From Phalacrocorax aristotelis (taxonomy: Eukaryota; Chordata; Aves; Suliformes; Phalacrocoracidae): 64,000 nt of DNA. Shown here piece by piece: positions 41,781 through 56,599 of the stretch (the stretch's first letter is position 1; each line of letters begins with the position of its first letter). Under the pieces are notes generated by a model. The model did not search any database. It had not been told where the DNA came from and worked only from the letters and a program-made list of their open reading frames with translations. Both the position numbers and the translations under genes were made by a program. The DNA is taken from the NCBI RefSeq assembly GCF_949628215.1, contig NC_134286.1:1550001-1614000 (forward strand), read 5' to 3'.

Positions 41781-44700
41781 ATTAATTTGAAGTACCCAAA
41801 CCTCAATTTTAACAACACAGCCTTAATAGTTAGGAAAGTAAACCTCACTTTTAAGGTCCAAATCCCTGTTTTAAAGATCAAAGCCTCATTTTTAACAGCC
41901 AAAACCTCACTTTCAGCATCCAAACCCCTCTTTTAACACTCAGTGCCTCATTTAGAGGTCCCAATCCCTCACTGTTAGGTTCCAGAGCTGTCCTTCAGGT
42001 TCAAAGCCTCATTTTTAGGTCCCAAACCCTCACTTTCAGGGTCCAAACCTTTACTTTTAGTGCTCTGTGCCTCCTTTTAAGGTCCAAACCCTCCCTTTTA
42101 TCATCAAATCCACTCCATTAATGCTCAAACCGTCATTTTTCCTTTCAAGACCGTGCGTTTTAGAGTCCAAACCTGTTGCTTAAGTCTCAAAGCCTCATTT
42201 TTAGGTGCCAAACCCCCACTTTCAGGGTGCAAACCTGTCTTTCTTAGGTTCAAACCCTCATTCTTAGGTCCCAAGCCCTCACTTTTAGGCTCCAAACTCC
42301 TCTTCTAAAATTCAAAGCCTTATTTTTACCACCCAAAGCCTCAAATTCAGGGCCAAACCCACACTTTTAGGGTCCAAACCTGTCTTTTTTAGGGTCAAAC
42401 CCTCATTCTTAGGTCCCAAGCCCTCACTTTTAGGGATCAAACCCCAGTTTTAAAGCTCACAGCCTCAGTTTTACCACCCAAAGCCTCACTTTCAGGGTCC
42501 AAACCCCTCTTTTAATGCTCAATGCCTACTTTTAAGGTCCCAAACCCTCCCTTTTAGCATTGAATCCACTCGCTTAATGCTCAAACCGTCATTTTTCCGT
42601 TCCAAACCGTGCGTTTTAGAGTCCAAACCTGTTGCTTAAGTCTCAAAGCCTCATTTTTAGGTGCCAAACCATCACTTTTCAGATCCAAACCTGTCTTTCT
42701 TAGGTTCAAGCCCTCATTCTTAGGTCCCAAGCCCTCACTTTTAGGGTTCAAACCCCAGCTTTAAAGCTCACAGCCTCAGTTTTACCACCCAAAGCCTCAC
42801 TTTCAGGCTCCAAACCCCTCTTTTAATGCTCAATGCCTAATTTTAAAGTCCCAAACCCTCACTTTTAGCATCCAAACCCTCACTTTCAGGTGCCAAAACC
42901 TCATTTTTATTCTCCAAAGCCCTCTTTTCACCAGCAAAGCCTCAGTTTTAGGTCCCACAGCCTCACTTTTAGGGTCCAAACCTGTCCTTTAGGTTCAAAG
43001 CCTCAGTTTTAGGTCCCACAGCCTCACTTTCAGTGTCCAAACCCCTCTTTTAATGCTCAGTGCCTCCTTTTAAGGTTCGAAGCCTGCCTTTTAGCATCAA
43101 ATCCCCTCTATTGATGCTCAAACCGTCATTTTTCCCTTCCAAACCGTGCGTTTTAGAGTTCAAACCCGTTGCTTAAGGCTAAAAGCCTCATTTTTAGCTG
43201 CCAAACCCTCACTTTCAGGGTGCCAGACCCCCCTATTAAAGAATAAAGCCTCATTTTTAGGTCCCAAACCCCCACTTTTCAGGCTCCAAACCTGTCTTTT
43301 TTAGGGTCAAACCCTCATTCTTAGGTCCCAAGCCCTCACTTTTAGGGTTCAAACCCCAGCTTTAAAGCTCACAGCCTCAGTTTTACCACCCAAAGCCTCA
43401 CTTTCAGGCTCCAAACCCCTCTTTTAATGATCAATGCCTACTTTTAAAGTCCCAAACCCTCACTTTTAGCATCCAAACCCTCACTTTCAGGTGCCAAAAC
43501 CTCATTTTTATTCTCCAAAGCCCTCTTTTCACCAGCAAAGCCTCAGTTTTAGGTCCCACAGCCTCACTTTTAGGGTCCAAACTCCTCTTTTAATGCTCAG
43601 TGCCTCCTTTTAAGGCCCCAAACCCTCCATTTTAGCATCGAATCCCCTCTATTAATGCTCAAACGCTCATTTTTTCATTCTAAACTGTGCATTTAAGTCC
43701 AAACCCGTTGCTTAAGGCTCAAAGCCTCATTTTTAACAGCCAAACCCTCACTTTCACATCCAAACCTGTCTTTTAGGTTCAAAGCCTCAGTTTTAGATCC
43801 CAAACCCTTACCTTTAAGGCTCAAAGTCTTATTTTAAGTCCCAAACCCTCATTTTGGGGGTTCCAAACCCCTGTTTTAAGGCTAAAAGCCTCAGTTTTAG
43901 CTGCCAAACCCTCACTTTCAGGGTCCAAACACCTCTATTAAGGAATAAAGCCTCATTTTTAGGTGCCAAACCCCCACTTTTCAGGTCCAAAGCTGTCTTT
44001 TTTAGGGTCAAACCCTCATTCTTAGGTCCCAAGCCCTCACTTTTAGGGTTCAAACCCCAGCTTTAAAGCTCACAGCCTCAGTTTTACCACCCAAAGCCTC
44101 ACTTTCAGGCTCCAAACCCCTCTTTTAATGCTCAATGCCTAATTTTAAAGTCCCAAACCCTCACTTTTAGCATCCAAACCCTCACTTTCAGGTGCCAAAA
44201 CCTCATTTTTAATCTCCAAAGCCCTCTTTTCACCAGCAAAGCCTCAGTTTTAGGTCCCACAGCCTCACTTTTAGGGTGCAAACCTGTCTTTTACGTTCAA
44301 AGCCTCAGTTTTAGCTGTTAAACTCTCACTTTCAGGGTCCAAACCCCTCTTTTAGTGCTCAGTGCCTCCTTTTAAGGTCCCAAACCCTGCCTTTTAGCAT
44401 CAAATCCACTCTATTGATGCTCAAACCGTCATTTTTCCCTTCCAAACCGTGCATTTGAGTCCAAACCCATTGCTTAAGGCTCAAAGCCTCTTTTTTAACA
44501 GCCAAACCCTCACTTTCACATCCAAACCTGTGTTTTAGGTTCAAAGCCTCAGTATACGTTCCAAAGTTTCACTTTCAGCATCCAAACCCCTCTTTTAGGT
44601 TCACAGCCTCAGTTTTAGATCCCAAACCCTCACCTTTAAGGCTCAAAGTCTTATTTTAAGTCCCAAACCCTCATTTTGGGGGTTCCAAACCCCTGTTTTA

Positions 44701-45477
44701 AGGCTAAAAGCCTCATTTTTAGCTGCCAAACCCTCACTTTCAGGGTCCAAACACCTCTATTAAGGAATAAAGCCTCATTTTTAGGTGCCAAACCCTCACT
44801 TTTCAGGTCCAAAGCTGTCTTTTTTAGGGTCAAACCCTCATTCTTAGGTCCCAAGCCCTCACTTTTAGGGTTCAAACCCCAGCTTTAAAGCTCACAGCCT
44901 CAGTTTTACCACCCAAAGCCTCACTTTCAGGCTCCAAACCCCTCTTTTAATGCTCAATGCCTACTTTTAAAGTCCCAAACCCTCACTTTTAGCATCCAAA
45001 CCCTCACTTTCAGGTGCCAAAACCTCATTTTTAATCTCCAAAGCCCTCTTTTCACCTGCAAAGCCTCAGTTTTAGGTCCCACAGCCTCACTTTTAGGGTG
45101 CAAACCTGTCTTTTACGTTCAAAGCCTCAGTTTTAGCTGTTAAACTCTCACTTTCAGGGTCCAAACCCCTCTTTTAATGCTCAGTGCCTCCTTTTAAGGT
45201 CCCAAACCCTGCCTTTTAGCATCGAATCCCCTCTATTAATGCTCAAACGCTCATTTTTTCATTCTAAACTGTGCATTTAAGTCCAAACCCGTTGCTTAAG
45301 GCTCAAAGCCTCATTTTTAACAGCCAAACCCTCACTTTCACATCCAAACCTGTCTTTTAGGTTCAAAGCCTCAGTTTTAGATCCCAAACCCTTACCTTTA
45401 AGGCTCAAAGTCTTATTTTAAGTCCCAAACCCTCATTTTGGGGGTTCCAAACCCCTGTTTTAAGGCTAAAAGCCTCA

Positions 45478-48400
45478 GTTTTAGCTGCCAAACCCTCACT
45501 TTCAGGGTCCAAACACCTCTATTAAGGAATAAAGCCTCATTTTTAGGTGCCAAACCCCCACTTTTCAGGTCCAAAGCTGTCTTTTTTAGGGTCAAACCCT
45601 CATTCTTAGGTCCCAAGCCCTCACTTTTAGGGTTCAAACCCCAGCTTTAAAGCTCACAGCCTCAGTTTTACCACCCAAAGCCTCATTTCAGGCTCCAAAC
45701 CCCTCTTTTAATGCTCAATGCCTACTTTTAAAGTCCCAAACCCTCACTTTTAGCATCCAAACCCTCACTTTCAGGTGCCAAAACCTCATTTTTAATCTCC
45801 AAAGCCCTCTTTTCACCTGCAAAGCCTCAGTTTTAGGTCCCACAGCCTCACTTTTAGGGTGCAAACCTGTCTTTTACGTTCAAAGCCTCAGTTTTAGCTG
45901 TTAAACTCTCACTTTCAGGGTCCAAACCCCTCTTTTAGTGCTCAGTGCCTCCTTTTAAGGTCCCAAACCCTGCCTTTTAGCATCAAATCCACTCTATTGA
46001 TGCTCAAACCGTCATTTTTCCCTTCCAAACCGTGCATTTGAGTCCAAACCCGTTGCTTAAGGCTCAAAGCCTCATTTTTAACAGCCAAACCCTCACTTTC
46101 ACATCCAAACCTGTCTTTTACGTTCAAAGCCTCAGTATACGTTCCAAAGTTTCACTTTCAGCATCCAAACCCCTCTTTTAGGTTCAAAGCCTTAGTTTTA
46201 GGCCCCACAGCCTCACTTTCAGGGTCCAAACCTGTCCTTTACATTCAAAGCCTCAGTTTTAGCTGCCAAATCCTGACTTTCAGGGTCCAAACACCTCTAT
46301 TAAGGAATAAAGCCTCATTTTCAGGTGCCAAACCCCCACTTTTCAGGCTCCAAACCTGTCTTTCTTAGGTTCAAACCCGCATTCTTAGGTCCCAAGCCCT
46401 CACTTTTAGGGTTCAAACCCCAGCTTTAAAGCTCACAGCCTCAGTTTTACCACCCAAAGCCTCACTTTCAGGCTCCAAACCCCTCTTTTAATGCTCAATG
46501 CCTACTTTTAAAGTCCCAAACCCTCACTTTTAGCATCCAAACCCTCACTTTCAGGTGCCAAAACCTCATTTTTAATCTCCAAAGCCCTCTTTTCACCTGC
46601 AAAGCCTCAGTTTTAGGTCCCACAGCCTCACTTTTAGGGTGCAAACCTGTCTTTTACGTTCAAAGCCTCAGTTTTAGCTGTTAAACTCTCACTTTCAGGG
46701 TCCAAACCCCTCTTTTAATGCTCAGTGCCTCCTTTTAAGGTCCCAAACCCTGCCTTTTAGCATCAAATCCACTCTATTGATGCTCAAACCGTCATTTTCC
46801 CCTTCCAAACCGTGCATTTGAGTCCAAACCCGTTGCTTAAGGCTCAAAGCCTCATTTTTAACAGCCAAAGTTTCACTTTCACATCCAAACCTGTCTTTTA
46901 GGTTCAAAGCCTCAGTATACGTTCCAAAGTTTCACTTTCAGCATCCAAACCCCTCTTTTAGGTTCACAGCCTCAGTTTTAGATCCCAAACCCTCACCTTT
47001 AAGGCTCAAAGTCTTATTTTAAGTCCCAAACCCTCATTTTGGGGGTTCCAAACCCCTGTTTTAAGGCTAAAAGCCTCATTTTTAGCTGCCAAACCCTCAC
47101 TTTCAGGGTCCAAACACCTCTATTAAGGAATAAAGCCTCATTTTTAGGTGCCAAACCCTCACTTTTCAGGCTCCAAACCTGTCTTTTTTAGGGTCAAACC
47201 CTCATTCTTAGGTCCCAAGCCCTCACTTTTAGGGTTCAAACCCCAGCTTTAAAGCTCACAGCCTCAGTTTTACCACCCAAAGCCTCACTTTCAGGCTCCA
47301 AACCCCTCTTTTAATGCTCAATGCCTAATTTTAAAGTCCCAAACCCTCACCTTCAGGTGCCAAAACCTCATTTTTATTCTCCAAAGCCCTCTTTTCACCA
47401 GCAAAGCCTCAGTTTTAGGTCCCACAGCCTCACTTTTAGGGTCCAAACTCCTCTTTTAATGCTCAGTGCCTCCTTTTAAGGCCCCAAACCCTCCATTTTA
47501 GCATCGAATCCCCTCTATTAATGCTCAAACGCTCATTTTTTCATTCTAAACTGTGCATTTAAGTCCAAACCCGTTGCTTAAGGCTCAAAGCCTCATTTTT
47601 AACAGCCAAACCCTCACTTTCACATCCAAACCTGTCTTTTAGGTTCAAAGCCTCAGTTTTAGATCCCAAACCCTTACCTTTAAGGCTCAAAGTCTTATTT
47701 TAAGTCCCAAACCCTCATTTTGGGGGTTCCAAACCCCTGTTTTAAGGCTAAAAGCCTCATTTTTAGCTGCCAAACCCTCACTTTCAGGGTCCAAACACCT
47801 CTATTAAGGAATAAAGCCTCATTTTTAGGTGCCAAACCCCCACTTTTCAGGCTCCAAAGCTGTCTTTTTTAGGGTCAAACCCTCATTCTTAGGTCCCAAG
47901 CCCTCACTCTTAGGGTTCAAACCCCAGCTTTAAAGCTCACAGCCTCAGTTTTACCACCCAAAGCCTCACTTTCAGGCTCCAAACCCCTCTTTTAATGCTC
48001 AATGCCTACTTTTAAAGTCCCAAACCCTCACTTTTAGCATCCAAACCCTCACTTTCAGGTGCCAAAACCTCATTTTTAATCTCCAAAGCCCTCTTTTCAC
48101 CTGCAAAGCCTCAGTTTTAGGTCCCACAGCCTCACTTTTAGGGTGCAAACCTGTCTTTTACGTTCAAAGCCTCAGTTTTAGCTGTTAAACTCTCACTTTC
48201 AGGGTCCAAACCCCTCTTTTAATGCTCAGTGCCTCCTTTTAAGGTCCCAAACCCTGCCTTTTAGCATCAAATCCACTCTATTGATGCTCAAACCGTCATT
48301 TTCCCCTTCCAAACCGTGCATTTGAGTCCAAACCCGTTGCTTAAGGCTCAAAGCCTCTTTTTTAACAGCCAAACCCTCACTTTCACATCCAAACCTGTGT

Positions 48401-51400
48401 TTTAGGTTCAAAGCCTCAGTATACGTTCCAAAGTTTCACTTTCAGCATCCAAACCCCTCTTTTAGGTTCACAGCCTCAGTTTTAGATCCCAAACCCTCAC
48501 CTTTAAGGCTCAAAGTCTTATTTTAAGTCCCAAACCCTCATTTTGGGGGTTCCAAACCCCTGTTTTAAGGCTAAAAGCCTCATTTTTAGCTGCCAAACCC
48601 TCACTTTCAGGGTCCAAACACCTCTATTAAGGAATAAAGCCTCATTTTTAGGTGCCAAACCCTCACTTTTCAGGTCCAAAGCTGTCTTTTTTAGGGTCAA
48701 ACCCTCATTCTTAGGTCCCAAGCCCTCACTTTTAGGGTTCAAACCCCAGCTTTAAAGCTCACAGCCTCAGTTTTACCACCCAAAGCCTCACTTTCAGGCT
48801 CCAAACCCCTCTTTTAATGCTCAATGCCTACTTTTAAAGTCCCAAACCCTCACTTTTAGCATCCAAACCCTCACTTTCAGGTGCCAAAACCTCATTTTTA
48901 ATCTCCAAAGCCCTCTTTTCACCTGCAAAGCCTCAGTTTTAGGTCCCACAGCCTCACTTTTAGGGTGCAAACCTGTCTTTTACGTTCAAAGCCTCAGTTT
49001 TAGCTGTTAAACTCTCACTTTCAGGGTCCAAACCCCTCTTTTAATGCTCAGTGCCTCCTTTTAAGGTCCCAAACCCTGCCTTTTAGCATCGAATCCCCTC
49101 TATTAATGCTCAAACGCTCATTTTTTCATTCTAAACTGTGCATTTAAGTCCAAACCCGTTGCTTAAGGCTCAAAGCCTCATTTTTAACAGCCAAACCCTC
49201 ACTTTCACATCCAAACCTGTCTTTTAGGTTCAAAGCCTCAGTTTTAGATCCCAAACCCTTACCTTTAAGGCTCAAAGTCTTATTTTAAGTCCCAAACCCT
49301 CATTTTGGGGGTTCCAAACCCCTGTTTTAAGGCTAAAAGCCTCACTTTTAGCATCCAAACCCTCACTTTCAGGTGCCAAAACCTCATTTTTAATCTCCAA
49401 AGCCCTCTTTTCACCAGCAAAGCCTCAGTTTTAGGTCCCACAGCCTCACTTTTAGGGTGCAAACCTGTCTTTTACGTTCAAAGCCTCAGTTTTAGCTGTT
49501 AAACTCTCACTTTCAGGGTCCAAACCCCTCTTTTAGTGCTCAGTGCCTCCTTTTAAGGTCCCAAACCCTGCCTTTTAGCATCAAATCCACTCTATTGATG
49601 CTCAAACTGTCATTTTTCCCTTCCAAACCGTGCATTTGAGTCCAAACCCGTTGCTTAAGGCTCAAAGCCTCATTTTTAACAGCCAAACCCTCACTTTCAC
49701 ATCCAAACCTGTCTTTTAGGTTCAAAGCCTCAGTATACGTTCCAAAGTTTCACTTTCAGCATCCAAACCCCTCTTTTAGGTTCAAAGCCTTAGTTTTAGG
49801 CCCCACAGCCTCACTTTCAGGGTCCAAACCTGTCCTTTACATTCAAAGCCTCAGTTTTAGCTGCCAAACCCTCACTTTCAGGGTCCAAACACCTCTATTA
49901 AGGAATAAAGCCTCATTTTTAGGTGCCAAACCCCCACTTTTCAGGTCCAAAGCTGTCTTTTTTAGGGTCAAACCCTCATTCTTAGGTCCCAAGCCCTCAC
50001 TTTTAGGGTTCAAACCCCAGCTTTAAAGCTCACAGCCTCAGTTTTACCACCCAAAGCCTCATTTCAGGCTCCAAACCCCTCTTTTAATGCTCAATGCCTA
50101 CTTTTAAAGTCCCAAACCCTCACTTTTAGCATCCAAACCCTCACTTTCAGGTGCCAAAACCTCATTTTTAATCTCCAAAGCCCTCTTTTCACCAGCAAAG
50201 CCTCAGTTTTAGGTCCCACAGCCTCACTTTTAGGGTGCAAACCTGTCTTTTACGTTCAAAGCCTCAGTTTTAGCTGTTAAACTCTCACTTTCAGGGTCCA
50301 AACCCCTCTTTTAGTGCTCAGTGCCTCCTTTTAAGGTCCCAAACCCTGCCTTTTAGCATCAAATCCACTCTATTGATGCTCAAACCGTCATTTTTCCCTT
50401 CCAAACCGTGCATTTGAGTCCAAACCCGTTGCTTAAGGCTCAAAGCCTCATTTTTAACAGCCAAACCCTCACTTTCACATCCAAACCTGTCTTTTACGTT
50501 CAAAGCCTCAGTATACGTTCCAAAGTTTCACTTTCAGCATCCAAACCCCTCTTTTAGGTTCAAAGCCTTAGTTTTAGGCCCCACAGCCTCACTTTCAGGG
50601 TCCAAACCTGTCCTTTACATTCAAAGCCTCAGTTTTAGCTGCCAAATCCTGACTTTCAGGGTCCAAACACCTCTATTAAGGAATAAAGCCTCATTTTCAG
50701 GTGCCAAACCCCCACTTTTCAGGCTCCAAACCTGTCTTTCTTAGGTTCAAACCCGCATTCTTAGGTCCCAAGCCCTCACTTTTAGGGTTCAAACCCCAGC
50801 TTTAAAGCTCACAGCCTCAGTTTTACCACCCAAAGCCTCACTTTCAGGCTCCAAACCCCTCTTTTAATGCTCAATGCCTACTTTTAAAGTCCCAAACCCT
50901 CACTTTTAGCATCCAAACCCTCACTTTCAGGTGCCAAAACCTCATTTTTAATCTCCAAAGCCCTCTTTTCACCTGCAAAGCCTCAGTTTTAGGTCCCACA
51001 GCCTCACTTTTAGGGTGCAAACCTGTCTTTTACGTTCAAAGCCTCAGTTTTAGCTGTTAAACTCTCACTTTCAGGGTCCAAACCCCTCTTTTAATGCTCA
51101 GTGCCTCCTTTTAAGGTCCCAAACCCTGCCTTTTAGCATCAAATCCACTCTATTGATGCTCAAACCGTCATTTTCCCCTTCCAAACCGTGCATTTGAGTC
51201 CAAACCCGTTGCTTAAGGCTCAAAGCCTCATTTTTAACAGCCAAAGTTTCACTTTCACATCCAAACCTGTCTTTTAGGTTCAAAGCCTCAGTATACGTTC
51301 CAAAGTTTCACTTTCAGCATCCAAACCCCTCTTTTAGGTTCACAGCCTCAGTTTTAGATCCCAAACCCTCACCTTTAAGGCTCAAAGTCTTATTTTAAGT

Positions 51401-54229
51401 CCCAAACCCTCATTTTGGGGGTTCCAAACCCCTGTTTTAAGGCTAAAAGCCTCATTTTTAGCTGCCAAACCCTCACTTTCAGGGTCCAAACACCTCTATT
51501 AAGGAATAAAGCCTCATTTTTAGGTGCCAAACCCTCACTTTTCAGGCTCCAAACCTGTCTTTTTTAGGGTCAAACCCTCATTCTTAGGTCCCAAGCCCTC
51601 ACTTTTAGGGTTCAAACCCCAGCTTTAAAGCTCACAGCCTCAGTTTTACCACCCAAAGCCTCACTTTCAGGCTCCAAACCCCTCTTTTAATGCTCAATGC
51701 CTAATTTTAAAGTCCCAAACCCTCACCTTCAGGTGCCAAAACCTCATTTTTATTCTCCAAAGCCCTCTTTTCACCAGCAAAGCCTCAGTTTTAGGTCCCA
51801 CAGCCTCACTTTTAGGGTCCAAACTCCTCTTTTAATGCTCAGTGCCTCCTTTTAAGGCCCCAAACCCTCCATTTTAGCATCGAATCCCCTCTATTAATGC
51901 TCAAACGCTCATTTTTTCATTCTAAACTGTGCATTTAAGTCCAAACCCGTTGCTTAAGGCTCAAAGCCTCATTTTTAACAGCCAAACCCTCACTTTCACA
52001 TCCAAACCTGTCTTTTAGGTTCAAAGCCTCAGTTTTAGATCCCAAACCCTTACCTTTAAGGCTCAAAGTCTTATTTTAAGTCCCAAACCCTCATTTTGGG
52101 GGTTCCAAACCCCTGTTTTAAGGCTAAAAGCCTCATTTTTAGCTGCCAAACCCTCACTTTCAGGGTCCAAACACCTCTATTAAGGAATAAAGCCTCATTT
52201 TTAGGTGCCAAACCCCCACTTTTCAGGCTCCAAAGCTGTCTTTTTTAGGGTCAAACCCTCATTCTTAGGTCCCAAGCCCTCACTCTTAGGGTTCAAACCC
52301 CAGCTTTAAAGCTCACAGCCTCAGTTTTACCACCCAAAGCCTCACTTTCAGGCTCCAAACCCCTCTTTTAATGCTCAATGCCTACTTTTAAAGTCCCAAA
52401 CCCTCACTTTTAGCATCCAAACCCTCACTTTCAGGTGCCAAAACCTCATTTTTAATCTCCAAAGCCCTCTTTTCACCTGCAAAGCCTCAGTTTTAGGTCC
52501 CACAGCCTCACTTTTAGGGTGCAAACCTGTCTTTTACGTTCAAAGCCTCAGTTTTAGCTGTTAAACTCTCACTTTCAGGGTCCAAACCCCTCTTTTAATG
52601 CTCAGTGCCTCCTTTTAAGGTCCCAAACCCTGCCTTTTAGCATCAAATCCACTCTATTGATGCTCAAACCGTCATTTTCCCCTTCCAAACCGTGCATTTG
52701 AGTCCAAACCCGTTGCTTAAGGCTCAAAGCCTCTTTTTTAACAGCCAAACCCTCACTTTCACATCCAAACCTGTGTTTTAGGTTCAAAGCCTCAGTATAC
52801 GTTCCAAAGTTTCACTTTCAGCATCCAAACCCCTCTTTTAGGTTCACAGCCTCAGTTTTAGATCCCAAACCCTCACCTTTAAGGCTCAAAGTCTTATTTT
52901 AAGTCCCAAACCCTCATTTTGGGGGTTCCAAACCCCTGTTTTAAGGCTAAAAGCCTCATTTTTAGCTGCCAAACCCTCACTTTCAGGGTCCAAACACCTC
53001 TATTAAGGAATAAAGCCTCATTTTTAGGTGCCAAACCCTCACTTTTCAGGTCCAAAGCTGTCTTTTTTAGGGTCAAACCCTCATTCTTAGGTCCCAAGCC
53101 CTCACTTTTAGGGTTCAAACCCCAGCTTTAAAGCTCACAGCCTCAGTTTTACCACCCAAAGCCTCACTTTCAGGCTCCAAACCCCTCTTTTAATGCTCAA
53201 TGCCTACTTTTAAAGTCCCAAACCCTCACTTTTAGCATCCAAACCCTCACTTTCAGGTGCCAAAACCTCATTTTTAATCTCCAAAGCCCTCTTTTCACCT
53301 GCAAAGCCTCAGTTTTAGGTCCCACAGCCTCACTTTTAGGGTGCAAACCTGTCTTTTACGTTCAAAGCCTCAGTTTTAGCTGTTAAACTCTCACTTTCAG
53401 GGTCCAAACCCCTCTTTTAATGCTCAGTGCCTCCTTTTAAGGTCCCAAACCCTGCCTTTTAGCATCGAATCCCCTCTATTAATGCTCAAACGCTCATTTT
53501 TTCATTCTAAACTGTGCATTTAAGTCCAAACCCGTTGCTTAAGGCTCAAAGCCTCATTTTTAACAGCCAAACCCTCACTTTCACATCCAAACCTGTCTTT
53601 TAGGTTCAAAGCCTCAGTTTTAGATCCCAAACCCTTACCTTTAAGGCTCAAAGTCTTATTTTAAGTCCCAAACCCTCATTTTGGGGGTTCCAAACCCCTG
53701 TTTTAAGGCTAAAAGCCTCACTTTTAGCATCCAAACCCTCACTTTCAGGTGCCAAAACCTCATTTTTAATCTCCAAAGCCCTCTTTTCACCAGCAAAGCC
53801 TCAGTTTTAGGTCCCACAGCCTCACTTTTAGGGTGCAAACCTGTCTTTTACGTTCAAAGCCTCAGTTTTAGCTGTTAAACTCTCACTTTCAGGGTCCAAA
53901 CCCCTCTTTTAGTGCTCAGTGCCTCCTTTTAAGGTCCCAAACCCTGCCTTTTAGCATCAAATCCACTCTATTGATGCTCAAACTGTCATTTTTCCCTTCC
54001 AAACCGTGCATTTGAGTCCAAACCCGTTGCTTAAGGCTCAAAGCCTCATTTTTAACAGCCAAACCCTCACTTTCACATCCAAACCTGTCTTTTAGGTTCA
54101 AAGCCTCAGTATACGTTCCAAAGTTTCACTTTCAGCATCCAAACCCCTCTTTTAGGTTCAAAGCCTTAGTTTTAGGCCCCACAGCCTCACTTTCAGGGTC
54201 CAAACCTGTCCTTTACATTCAAAGCCTCA
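45478..54229. repeat. Tandem pair of ~4,376-bp higher-order units
   Basis: Landmarks at 45942, 46722, 48226 and 49540 recur at 50318, 51098, 52602 and 53916, each shifted by 4,376 bases. A rare CT deletion (CCTCATTTCAGG) near 45685 recurs near 50060. The left edges are about 45478 and 49854. The unit itself decomposes as 780 + 1504 + 1314 + 778. Confidence 0.9.
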
Positions 54230-56599
54230 GTTTTAGCTGCCAAATCCTGACTTTCAGGGTCCAAACACCTCTATTAAGGAATAAAGCCTCATTTTCAGGT
54301 GCCAAACCCCCACTTTTCAGGTCCAAAGCTGTCTTTTTTAGGGTCAAACCCGCATTCTTCGGTCCCAAGCCCTCACTTTTAGGGTTCAAACCCCAGCTTT
54401 AAAGCTCACAGCCTCAGTTTTACCACCCAAAGCCTCACTTTCAGGCTCCAAACCCCTCTTTTAATGCTCAATGCCTACTTTTAAAGTCCCAAACCCTCAC
54501 TTTTAGCATCCAAACCCTCACTTTCAGGTGCCAAAACCTCATTTTTAATCTCCAAAGCCCTCTTTTCACCTGCAAAGCCTCAGTTTTAGGTCCCACAGCC
54601 TCACTTTTAGGGTGCAAACCTGTCTTTTACGTTCAAAGCCTCAGTTTTAGCTGTTAAACTCTCACTTTCAGGGTCCAAACCCCTCTTTTAATGCTCAGTG
54701 CCTCCTTTTAAGGTCCCAAACCCTGCCTTTTAGCATCAAATCCACTCTATTGATGCTCAAACCGTCATTTTCCCCTTCCAAACCGTGCATTTGAGTCCAA
54801 ACCCGTTGCTTAAGGCTCAAAGCCTCATTTTTAACAGCCAAACCCTCACTTTCACATCCAAACCTGTCTTTTAGGTTCAAAGCCTCAGTATACGTTCCAA
54901 AGTTTCACTTTCAGCATCCAAACCCCTCTTTTAGGTTCACAGCCTCAGTTTTAGATCCCAAACCCTCACCTTTAAGGCTCAAAGTCTTATTTTAAGTCCC
55001 AAACCCTCATTTTGGGGGTTCCAAACCCCTGTTTTAAGGCTAAAAGCCTCATTTTTAGCTGCCAAACCCTCACTTTCAGGGTCCAAACACCTCTATTAAG
55101 GAATAAAGCCTCATTTTTAGGTGCCAAACCCCCACTTTTCAGGCTCCAAACCTGTCTTTTTTAGGGTCAAACCCTCATTCTTAGGTCCCAAGCCCTCACT
55201 TTTAGGGTTCAAACCCCAGCTTTAAAGCTCACAGCCTCAGTTTTACCACCCAAAGCCTCACTTTCAGGCTCCAAACCCCTCTTTTAATGCTCAATGCCTA
55301 ATTTTAAAGTCCCAAACCCTCACTTTTAGCATCCAAACCCTCACCTTCAGGTGCCAAAACCTCATTTTTATTCTCCAAAGCCCTCTTTTCACCAGCAAAG
55401 CCTCAGTTTTAGGTCCCACAGCCTCACTTTTAGGGTGCAAACCTGTCTTTTACGTTCAAAGCCTCAGTTTTAGGTCCCACAGCCTCACTTTTAGGGTCCA
55501 AACCCCTCTTTTAGTGCTCAGTGCCTCCTTTTAAGGTCCCAAACCCTGCCTTTTAGCATCAAATCCACTCTATTGATGCTCAAACCGTCATTTTTCCCTT
55601 CCAAACCATGCGTTTTAGAGTCCAAACCCGTTGCTTAAGGCTAAAAGCCTCATTTTTAGCTGCCAAACCCTCACTTTCAGGGTGCCAGACCCCCCTATTA
55701 AAGAATAAAGCCTCATTTTTAGGTCCCAAACCCCCACTTTTCAGGCTCCAAACCTGTCTTTTTTAGGGTCAAACCCTCATTCTTAGGTCCCAAGCCCTCA
55801 CTTTTAGGGTTCAAACCCCAGCTTTAAAGCTCACAGCCTCAGTTTTACCACCCAAAGCCTCACTTTCAGGCTCCAAACCCCTCTTTTAATGATCAATGCC
55901 TACTTTTAAAGTCCCAAACCCTCACTTTTAGCATCCAAACCCTCACTTTCAGGTGCCAAAACCTCATTTTTAATCTCCAAAGCCCTCTTTTCACCAGCAA
56001 AGCCTCAGTTTTAGGTCCCACAGCCTCACTTTTAGGGTGCAAACCTGTCTTTTACGTTCAAAGCCTCAGTTTTAGCTGTTAAACTCTCACTTTCAGGGTC
56101 CAAACCCCTCTTTTAGTGCTCAGTGCCTCCTTTTAAGGTCCCAAACCCTGCCTTTTCGCATCAAATCCACTCTATTGATGCTCAAACCGTCATTTTCCCC
56201 TTCCAAACCGTGCATTTGAGTCCAAACCCGTTGCTTAAGGCTCAAAGCCTCATTTTTAACAGCCAAACCCTCACTTTCACATCCAAACCTGTGTTTTAGG
56301 TTCAAAGCCTCAGTATACGTTCCAAAGTTTCACTTTCAGCATCCAAACCCCTCTTTTAGGTTCACAGCCTCAGTTTTAGATCCCAAACCCTCACCTTTAA
56401 GGCTCAAAGTCTTATTTTAAGTCCCAAACCCTCATTTTGGGGGTTCCAAACCCCTGTTTTAAGGCTAAAAGCCTCATTTTTAGCTGCCAAACCCTCACTT
56501 TCAGGGTCCAAACACCTCTATTAAGGAATAAAGCCTCATTTTTAGGTGCCAAACCCCCACTTTTCAGGTCCAAAGCTGTCTTTTTTAGGGTCAAACCCT

